From an uncultured Chthonomonas sp. (GTDB lineage: Bacteria > Armatimonadota > Chthonomonadetes > Chthonomonadales > CAJBBX01): 5,940 nt of DNA. The notes beneath the pieces are model-generated. The model searched no databases and had not been told where the DNA came from. It saw only the letters and a program-made list of their open reading frames with translations. Location: contig CAISOI010000263.1 of NCBI GenBank assembly GCA_903886985.1, positions 1 to 5,940 on the forward strand, read 5' to 3'. Made by a program: the position numbers and the translations under genes. This document shows, piece by piece, positions 1 to 5,032 of the stretch. Numbering within the stretch: the first letter of the stretch is position 1; every line of letters begins with the position of its first letter.

Positions 1-21
1 CATCTCGATAGTAAGCGTCAG

Positions 22-204
22 TCATCCACAGCCTTCCCATGTCTTTTCTTCCATGAAAATTCGCAGGTCGTCTTCCAATTTGTGTTTGTCGGCATCCGGG
101 AGAAGGTTGTAAGCACGAAACTTGGTTTTGAGACAATGGCGCCATTCCTCTGGAAACTCTTCGGAAATAATACGGTTGCGATGTAGGTCGGTAAAAAATC
201 TCAA
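22..204 (-). CDS. MtfA/M90-family zinc peptidase, N-terminal part, interrupted by an in-frame stop
   Basis: The 60-residue product matches the N-terminal region of the MtfA (M90) zinc-dependent peptidase family: FPEEWR near residues 17-22, an LPD..KHKLE helix, then IFMEEKTWEGCG at the end, which corresponds to the family pattern of a helix ending in EK-aromatic-EGCGGL. The TTG start at 204 is supported by an AAGGAG ribosome binding site at 212-217, 7 nt upstream. Family members run to about 250 residues and carry an HExxH zinc site, which would lie beyond the left edge. The frame ends at TGA (22-24) exactly where the second conserved glycine is expected, and the same frame continues as LTLTIEM to the window edge, which still fits the family. 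This suggests a nonsense mutation (GGA to TGA) or a sequence error. E. coli MtfA binds the repressor Mlc; whether this homologue has any such role is unknown. The gene is divergent from the GH172 gene. Confidence 0.72.
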   Translation of the reverse strand: MRFFTDLHRNRIISEEFPEEWRHCLKTKFRAYNLLPDADKHKLEDDLRIFMEEKTWEGCG

Positions 205-211
205 TACACAT

Positions 212-217
212 CTCCTT
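212..217 (-). promoter_or_regulatory. Ribosome binding site deciding the TTG start of the MtfA-like gene
   Basis: On the minus strand AAGGAG lies 7 nt before TTG (204). No in-frame ATG has comparable spacing, so this site supports a TTG start. Confidence 0.7.
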
Positions 218-296
218 GTCGTAACATACGTACCCGTGGAAGGTAAATATCGTCAATATGCAGAACGTTGTCTTATTCGCTTCACAATTCGGTCAT

Positions 297-302
297 AGAG
301 GA
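297..302 (+). promoter_or_regulatory. Ribosome binding site setting the GH172 gene start at 309
   Basis: AGAGGA sits 6 nt before ATG 309. It favours this start over the in-frame ATG at 258, whose nearest purine-rich run (GGAAGG) is about 14 nt away. It also places the signal peptide at the very N-terminus. Confidence 0.7.
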
Positions 303-308
303 CAAACG

Positions 309-2306
309 ATGCGCTCCATTCGCCCACTTTTCGCACTCTTAATAACTATTGCTGTGATGGCAATTTCGGCGGGTAGTTATGCACTGGACGACGTACCTGC
401 GTTCGGTCTACAAGAACTTTCGCGGCTGGATATGCTCCCTAGGTTTAAGCGATCGGTAAAGGTCGCATCGATTTCCAGTTATGATCGCACGGGAGGCAAT
501 GATGACGGGTTCTCAGGCAAGTATTCTTTTGTTCGAAAAGAGGGAGATGGACTTGTCATAGCAGATCTAAAGGGACCGGGAGTAATCTATAGAATATGGA
601 CACCGACCCCTACGGATGATCCCATCGAGTTCTATTTCGATGGCGAGACCACCCCAAGAATTGCAATGAAATACCGTGCACTCTTTGATGGAACGGTCGA
701 ACCCTTTACAGCGCCGATTTCCGGATTTGGATCCGGCGGATTTTACACCTATCTGCCGCTGCCGTACAGCAAGTCGTGCAAAGTCATCATTCGGGCAGCT
801 CGTGTTCAGTTTTACCAGATTAACTATGCTACCTATCCTGACAATACTCCCATCACTACGTATTCGCCAGCTGCTCCTGAACTGAAGGGATCTCTGATGG
901 CGGATGCACGCAATGTAATGGGTATGTCGGGGAAAGACCTAAGCAGCAAGGTAGTTTCGCCTAATTCGAATCTCACGACTACGCGTGCTTCCAAGTCTAT
1001 TCCATCCGGCAAATCCGTCACAATCTTCCAGAGTGCAAACGGCGGTCGAATAGCAGGTATCAGGCTTCGACCCGCTTCTGCCTTTGCGGGAAAAGACCGT
1101 GCGATGGTAATTCGAATCACATGGGATGGCGATAAGTCTCCTGCAGTAAACTGTCCCGTGGGTGATTTCTTCGGTTATTCATGGGGAGATCCAGCTACAC
1201 GATCCTTGATGATTGGCACGGAAAACGATACCAATTATGTCTATTTTCCAATGCCGTACGAGAAGTCTGCAAAGATCGAGTTAGTCAATGAACGAGCGGG
1301 AGGCTCTGCGGTCCAAGTTCAGGCGGAGGTCGTCACATCTAACGTGCCACGCAGTCAGGATGAAGGTAAATTTTATGCCGTTTGGAAGCGTGAAAACCCA
1401 ACTACTGAGGGAAAACCTTTTAACTACGTTGAGACGAATGGACGTGGGCATATGGTTGGACTGACCCTTCAAGCACAAGGAGCCGTACCTGGAATTACTC
1501 CCTTTTTCGAAGGCGACGATCAGGCATGGTTGGACGGCGAGTTGGCACTCCACGGTACTGGCTCAGAAGATTTCTTCAATGGTGGTTGGTACGATGTTCC
1601 TGGACGCTGGGAAGCGCGGGCATCTTATCCGTTGAGCGGTTGTCTGGATTACATTCGTCCACAGGCGCGGAGTGGGGCTTACCGGCTATTTCTGACTGAT
1701 GCCTATGCCTTTCAGAAGAGCATCAAGATGGACATGGAACATGCTCCAGAGAAGAACACTTATGTTGCTGACTATGTCGGTGTCACCTATCTCTACTTGA
1801 ACCAGCCGCCAACCACTAGCTGGGCACTTCCCAGCGTTGCGCAAAGAAAAGTAATAGACCCGACGAAGCTAATCTTCAATCCGGGTTGGTACCTACCAAT
1901 TCATAGTTTCTCTATTGAACATGCGACCGTAGCAAAGAAGTTTGAGAAGATCGGAAAGGCAAATGAACGATTTGTATCCTTGCGCGGTGAAGGACAGGAC
2001 GTATTCGGTCCACACCACATTTCATTTTTGTGCAATGTTCCCGCATCTGGAACGTATCGCGTATTGATAGAGCCGCTAATCGGACCCGAGGGCGGCATTG
2101 TTCAGCTCTTCCAGAATGAGCATGCGATTGGGAAACAGGTGGATCTCTATGCAGAGGCCCGCTCAAAAGGGAAGCTGATAGAGATGGGCTTGCTCGATCT
2201 ACACGAAGGACAGAATCAGGTCTTTTTCAAACTGATTGGCAAAAATGAAGATGCTAAAGCTCTAGGATTCGATCTCGTCACGATGACATTGGAGCGAGTC
2301 AAATGA
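309..2306 (+). CDS. Secreted DUF2961 / glycoside hydrolase family 172-like protein
   Basis: This 665-residue protein has the DUF2961 (GH172) pattern. In order it shows SSYDRTGGNDDG (about 56-67), GPGVIYRIW (89-97), FYFDGE (108-113), a Y-LPLPY-KSCKV strand (about 147-159), CPVGDFFG (282-289), EGDD (E401) and GTGSEDFF (416-423, E420). Characterised GH172 enzymes are tandem jelly-roll furanosidases acting on alpha-D-fructofuranosides or D-arabinan, with two catalytic glutamates about 20 residues apart; E401 and E420 are the likely pair by spacing, which is inference. Residues 1-25 form a signal peptide (RSIR, hydrophobic core, SYA before the cut), so the protein should be exported. Residues from about 535 to the end look like an extra beta-sandwich domain. 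A start at 258 would add 17 residues before the signal peptide and lacks good spacing to a binding site; ATG 309 has AGAGGA 6 nt upstream. The substrate cannot be read from the sequence, and no sugar transporter or regulator is adjacent. Confidence 0.88.
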   Translation: MRSIRPLFALLITIAVMAISAGSYALDDVPAFGLQELSRLDMLPRFKRSVKVASISSYDRTGGNDDGFSGKYSFVRKEGDGLVIADLKGPGVIYRIWTPTPTDDPIEFYFDGETTPRIAMKYRALFDGTVEPFTAPISGFGSGGFYTYLPLPYSKSCKVIIRAARVQFYQINYATYPDNTPITTYSPAAPELKGSLMADARNVMGMSGKDLSSKVVSPNSNLTTTRASKSIPSGKSVTIFQSANGGRIAGIRLRPASAFAGKDRAMVIRITWDGDKSPAVNCPVGDFFGYSWGDPATRSLMIGTENDTNYVYFPMPYEKSAKIELVNERAGGSAVQVQAEVVTSNVPRSQDEGKFYAVWKRENPTTEGKPFNYVETNGRGHMVGLTLQAQGAVPGITPFFEGDDQAWLDGELALHGTGSEDFFNGGWYDVPGRWEARASYPLSGCLDYIRPQARSGAYRLFLTDAYAFQKSIKMDMEHAPEKNTYVADYVGVTYLYLNQPPTTSWALPSVAQRKVIDPTKLIFNPGWYLPIHSFSIEHATVAKKFEKIGKANERFVSLRGEGQDVFGPHHISFLCNVPASGTYRVLIEPLIGPEGGIVQLFQNEHAIGKQVDLYAEARSKGKLIEMGLLDLHEGQNQVFFKLIGKNEDAKALGFDLVTMTLERVK

Positions 2307-2412
2307 TGGTCGGAGCGTGGAGTTGGGACTGCGGTCTGTGTAAACAAATGGATGACCGTGTATAATCAGTTATTGATATGTCGAGGCAGATTTGGAAGTA
2401 TACAAAAAACTA

Positions 2413-2450
2413 AGGCTGGAAACGGAAGCAATAACTTCCATTTCCAGCCT
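2413..2450 (-). terminator. Intrinsic terminator of rpmB, possibly shared with the convergent GH172 gene
   Basis: Arms 2413-2422 and 2441-2450 pair perfectly (AGGCTGGAAA with TTTCCAGCCT). A single C/A mismatch follows, then five more pairs (GGAAG 2424-2428 with CTTCC 2435-2439) closing a six-base loop, CAATAA. On the minus strand the hairpin is followed by TTAG and six T (complement of A 2404-2409), the usual intrinsic terminator pattern 25 bp past the rpmB stop. On the plus strand the trailing run is only GCAGTTTT, so termination of the GH172 transcript there would be weaker. It is the only hairpin I see between these convergent genes. Confidence 0.8.
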
Positions 2451-2474
2451 GCAGTTTTGTAAAACGAATTGGAA

Positions 2475-2690
2475 CTACTTGGTGACGCGAGCGATCTTGT
2501 TTGCTTTCAGACACTTTGCACAAACGAGAACTCTTTTGGTATTGTTGCCATCTGCAATGCGTGCAGGCTGCAAGTTAGGCATGAAACGTCGCTTTGTTTT
2601 AGGGGCGCGAAGTTCCCATTTACCACCATGTCCGTAACGAATATCTTGACCAAATTGCGGACCCTTGCCGCAGACTGTACACTGTTTCAT
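2475..2690 (-). CDS. rpmB: 50S ribosomal protein L28 (bL28)
   Basis: The 71-residue basic protein is a full-length bL28, a structural protein of the large ribosomal subunit. It starts MKQCTVCGKGPQFG, followed by the conserved KTKRRFMPNLQPARI core (residues about 31-45) and a C-terminal TKRVLVCAKCLKANKI segment. The pairs CTVC (C4, C7) and CAKC (near residues 57-60) make the four-cysteine, zinc-binding version of L28; in other bacteria a cysteine-free paralogue can replace such forms under zinc starvation. The central segment RYGHGGKWELRAP is slightly longer than in the shortest L28 forms. ATG 2690 has AGGAGA upstream (2701-2706), 10 nt away. The gene is alone on its strand, with its own promoter and terminator, and has no rpmG (L33) partner next to it in the window. 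Confidence 0.96.
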   Translation of the reverse strand: MKQCTVCGKGPQFGQDIRYGHGGKWELRAPKTKRRFMPNLQPARIADGNNTKRVLVCAKCLKANKIARVTK

Positions 2691-2714
2691 TGGTAAAACG
2701 TCTCCTAAATCTAT

Positions 2715-2762
2715 GTCTCAAAATAGCCGGATGTTCTCGGTAAAGTCCCGGACTATCGAGAC
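2715..2762 (-). promoter_or_regulatory. Foldable rpmB mRNA leader with two alternative pairings
   Basis: GAGAC (2758-2762) can pair with GTCTC (2715-2719). Inside that stem, CCGGACTA (2748-2755) pairs with TAGCCGG (2724-2730) with one bulged base. Alternatively CGAGA (2757-2761) pairs with TCTCG (2735-2739), which excludes the longer structure. The ribosome binding site at 2701-2706 lies just downstream in the transcript. Regulation of rpmB by this element is inference only. Confidence 0.3.
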
Positions 2763-2772
2763 GAACCGGACA

Positions 2773-2802
2773 AGTATAACATATAACGCAAATTGAATGC
2801 AA
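2773..2802 (-). promoter_or_regulatory. Probable sigma-70-type promoter of rpmB
   Basis: On the minus strand a -10 box TATACT (2773-2778, five of six consensus bases) lies 18 bp after TTGCAT (2797-2802), a weak -35 box that keeps the TTG core. Transcription would begin near 2765 and give a leader of about 75 nt. The same AT-rich patch contains TATAAC on the plus strand (2775-2780 and 2782-2787), so it may also serve the divergent CBS-DUF1385 gene, but I see no good -35 box for that direction. Confidence 0.45.
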
Positions 2803-2829
2803 GGATTGCACCACTAGAAATTGATTCCT

Positions 2830-4029
2830 ATGAACCTACCAGACAGAGAAGTAACGCCTACTAAGTCCACGGATTTTAGCATGGTTGAGCTTCTGCGACA
2901 GACGTCACACATCGCTCCCGAAGACAGTATTTTTCGTGCGATCGACACTTTGCGATATATGGGAGTGGAAGCATTACCCATTGTAGATGGCAAAGGCAGG
3001 CTTGTCGGAGAGTTCGATAGTAAGTGCCTGAAGACACTATTAGAAGCAGATGAGGAGAGTATTAGTGGACCGGTCTCCTCCATAATGTCGCCGCCCTCCC
3101 CGTTGTGCGGAAACGCCTTTACCCATTCCGAAATTGTAAATTGCTTTCGAAATCGTACGAACAATGTTCTCTTTTTCGTGGACGATCATGACAGATACAT
3201 CGGCAGCATCAGTTCCCTCGACCTTCTGTCGCCATCTTCAGAGCCTATTCGCTCAGGAGTTGTGGGGGGTATGGCAACTCCGTGGGGCGTCTATCTCACC
3301 AACGGTTCTATTCAAGCAGGCGTAAGCAACGTCGCGCTAATCGGCAGCGGTGCAATGATGGCGCTATTAATGTGGCTAGCGGTCTTTTGTGTGGGATTGC
3401 TAAGTTATGTCACCCAGAAGGCGTTAAATTTACCAGTGTTTATCTTATGGAACTCACCTCAGCCTTCGGTTCTGCTCTGGCAAAACTGTGGATGGTTCCT
3501 TCTGCACGGTTTGCCCGTATTGATGTTCTTTGTACTGATGCGACTTATGCCGCTCGCTGGATATCACGCGGCGGAACATCAGGCAGTACATGTGATGGAG
3601 CGTGGGGACATGTTAATTCCTGAGGTCCTTGAGCGAATGCCGCGTGTCCATCCCCGATGTGGCACCAATGTCATGGCAGGTGCGATGATTTTTCTGTTTA
3701 TCTCCGAAACACTGCCAGCTCTTCATTTGGGCTTGGGGCCCTCTGACAGTACTGTTTTGGGAGCATTGACCGCACTTTTCACCTGGCGCAGTTTTGGAGC
3801 GATTATACAACAGCATTTTACGACACGCCCCGCGACCGAGAAGCAGTTAGTGAGCGGAATTCGGGCTGCCGAGGATCTAGAAAGGCAGTTTCTATTGGCG
3901 GGACCAATACGGCCCAATCCCATTCGGCGCATTTGGTGTATGGGACTAATTCAGGTTGGATTCGGTGCAAGCATTTTGTCGTGGATGCTTGGTGTAGTAT
4001 TTGGGAATGTGGTTAACTTGCCGTTTTAG
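2830..4029 (+). CDS. Membrane protein with N-terminal CBS pair fused to DUF1385 (YqhQ-like)
   Basis: This 399-residue protein has two CBS domains (about 17-72 and 82-134) with the usual VEALPIVDGKGRLVGEF and VLFFVDDHDRYIGSIS cores; CBS pairs commonly bind adenine nucleotides. A DUF1385 domain follows, opening with GGMATPWGVYLTNG and carrying the signature motifs YHAAEHQAVH (about 245-254) and HPRCGTN (about 274-280). Hydrophobic stretches near 170-192, 222-244, 280-300, 308-325 and 370-392 indicate four or five membrane segments. DUF1385 has no settled biochemical role; the conserved His and Cys residues could bind a metal, which is inference. The start is uncertain: TTG 2821 would add three residues, ATG 2881 would trim 17, and none has a clear ribosome binding site. 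I prefer ATG 2830. The gene diverges from rpmB. The CBS fusion suggests that the membrane domain responds to nucleotide or energy state. Confidence 0.85.
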   Translation: MNLPDREVTPTKSTDFSMVELLRQTSHIAPEDSIFRAIDTLRYMGVEALPIVDGKGRLVGEFDSKCLKTLLEADEESISGPVSSIMSPPSPLCGNAFTHSEIVNCFRNRTNNVLFFVDDHDRYIGSISSLDLLSPSSEPIRSGVVGGMATPWGVYLTNGSIQAGVSNVALIGSGAMMALLMWLAVFCVGLLSYVTQKALNLPVFILWNSPQPSVLLWQNCGWFLLHGLPVLMFFVLMRLMPLAGYHAAEHQAVHVMERGDMLIPEVLERMPRVHPRCGTNVMAGAMIFLFISETLPALHLGLGPSDSTVLGALTALFTWRSFGAIIQQHFTTRPATEKQLVSGIRAAEDLERQFLLAGPIRPNPIRRIWCMGLIQVGFGASILSWMLGVVFGNVVNLPF

Positions 4030-4300
4030 GCTCATTAGTAAGAGAAACCTTTACGGGTAAGACAATAGGAAGTTCAATGATTAACATGGATCGCAGTCAA
4101 ATTGATGCATGTTTGTGCTTTGATCCAATCAACTAAGGATTTGGAGTACGGGATGTGAGGCAATGTTACTTCTCAGATATTGTCAGGAGATTATCTGATC
4201 GTCAATTACCTCGTTGGCGTCCGCATTTAGTTGTTTGAAGAGTTAAGTCCAAACATGTACTAAGGCGTTCAATTTCATCAATAGGACATTAAGACAAAAA
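4030..4300. other. 271-bp intergenic region with an imperfect palindrome and no convincing gene
   Basis: No hairpin followed by a T tract is visible after the CBS-DUF1385 stop. A 26-bp imperfect palindrome lies at 4173-4198. A 19-codon frame begins at ATG 4077 with AGGAAG 4 nt upstream and ends at TAA 4134; the same frame then stays open to TGA 4236. I do not recognise either peptide. The stretch probably holds the promoter of the AHSA1 gene, but no confident -35/-10 pair was found. Confidence 0.5.
4173..4198. repeat. 26-bp imperfect palindrome, possible operator
   Basis: TCAGATA (4173-4179) is mirrored by TATCTGA (4192-4198), and the inner bases add pairs at 4181/4190, 4183/4188 and 4184/4187. 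It lies about 100 bp upstream of the AHSA1-domain gene. No T tract follows on either strand, so it is more likely a protein-binding site or chance symmetry than a terminator. Confidence 0.35.
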
Positions 4301-4747
4301 GTGCTACCGCCAATTCAACACGCCGTATATATTGCTGCTGAGCCCAAACGTGTCTTTAAAACTCTAACGACGAGTAATGGGTGGGATGCTTGGTTCACAA
4401 ATGGAACCGTGATAGATGCTCGGGTTGGTGGATGGATTCAATTTCGGTGGGTAAATTGGGGACCGAATCATATCACTATGGAGGACGGGGGCCCAATAAT
4501 TGATGTTGTGCCGGATAAGAGTTTAGTGTTTCAATGGAAACCCGGAGATAGCGTCACGACAATAAGGATTGATTTAGAGCCACGTGGAGACGGGACAGTA
4601 ATACTTCTTACCGAATCGGGATATCAATCGCCTAACGGATATGCTGAATGCGCCACAGGATGGGGCGAAGCACTGACGCTTCTCAAGTTTTATCTTGAGC
4701 ATGGGATTACATACGGAGAAATTCCCCTTCCTCAAGTTTGTCATTAA
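4301..4747 (+). CDS. AHSA1-like SRPBCC (START-fold) domain protein
   Basis: The 148-residue protein is a single SRPBCC domain of the AHSA1 (activator of Hsp90 ATPase homologue 1-like) type. It opens with a strand and the helix AAEPKRVFKTLTTSNGWDAWF (residues about 12-32), in which AAEP-RVF and the paired tryptophans are the family hallmark. A GG turn and strand follow (GGWIQFRW, about 43-50), then the repeated strands IIDVVPDKSLVFQWKP and TVILLTES, and a closing helix with GWGEALTLLKFYLEHG (about 120-135). The fold is a helix-grip cavity that usually binds a hydrophobic ligand. Most bacterial members have no known ligand, and the Hsp90 link applies to eukaryotic Aha1. The start is GTG 4301; no in-frame ATG exists before the upstream stop at 4244, and AGGA lies about 14 nt away, so initiation looks weak. 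There is no signal peptide, so it is cytoplasmic. No ArsR-type regulator, a frequent partner of such genes, is adjacent. Confidence 0.82.
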   Translation: MLPPIQHAVYIAAEPKRVFKTLTTSNGWDAWFTNGTVIDARVGGWIQFRWVNWGPNHITMEDGGPIIDVVPDKSLVFQWKPGDSVTTIRIDLEPRGDGTVILLTESGYQSPNGYAECATGWGEALTLLKFYLEHGITYGEIPLPQVCH

Positions 4748-4867
4748 TGAGTCATGAGTTGGGCCGAAAAATCGACGGTCAGAATGAATAGTTCGGTCGC
4801 CTCTATTGTGTTGGAAGTGCCAATTTAGAATACGACGAAGTACAATTTGAAATGTGGATAAAACGCA

Positions 4868-4909
4868 CTTGGCAATGTGGTTAGCGGGCTATTTTAATTA
4901 GTTGCCAAG
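4868..4909. repeat. 8-bp inverted repeat, hairpin-capable
   Basis: CTTGGCAA (4868-4875) is the exact reverse complement of TTGCCAAG (4902-4909), with 26 bases between. The arms could form a stem downstream of both convergent genes. The long loop and missing T tract argue against a classic terminator. Confidence 0.4.
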
Positions 4910-4941
4910 ATATCTTCATCTGAAAGATTGAGGACGGAAGA

Positions 4942-4968
4942 CTACACACAAGATACCCAATTGTGTAG
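4942..4968. repeat. 7-bp inverted repeat downstream of purF
   Basis: CTACACA (4942-4948) pairs with TGTGTAG (4962-4968) across a 13-base loop. It lies 64 bp past the purF stop. On the minus strand the following bases are TCTTCCGTCC, which is only weakly pyrimidine-rich, so terminator function is uncertain. Confidence 0.4.
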
Positions 4969-5032
4969 GGAATTACGCTCATGATTCATAGTTATTGCGT
5001 TGGACTGAGCTTTGGTGAAGTTGTGAAATGAC

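Larger units (their letters stand above)
4748..5032. other. 285-bp region between convergent AHSA1 and purF genes
   Basis: I see no gene here. Two perfect inverted repeats are present (4868-4909 and 4942-4968), but neither is followed by a T run on either strand, so no canonical intrinsic terminator can be assigned to either gene. Base composition is visibly more AT-rich than in purF. Confidence 0.5.

Noticed and set aside
258..308. A 17-residue N-terminal extension of the GH172 protein from ATG 258
   Set aside because: ATG 309 has a better placed ribosome binding site and puts a standard signal peptide at the N-terminus; the extension would precede the signal peptide.
2361..2366. A perfect TATAAT on the plus strand after the GH172 gene
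   Set aside because: No -35 box lies at a suitable distance, and nothing on the plus strand starts before the rpmB terminator; the match is probably chance.
2392..2696. Two plus-strand open frames of 75-81 codons across rpmB
   Set aside because: They are antisense shadows of the clearly recognisable L28 gene and resemble no family.
2814..3164. A 116-codon minus-strand frame opposite the CBS domains
   Set aside because: It mirrors the CBS-encoding sequence, has no recognisable domain, and its opposite strand codes for a clear family.
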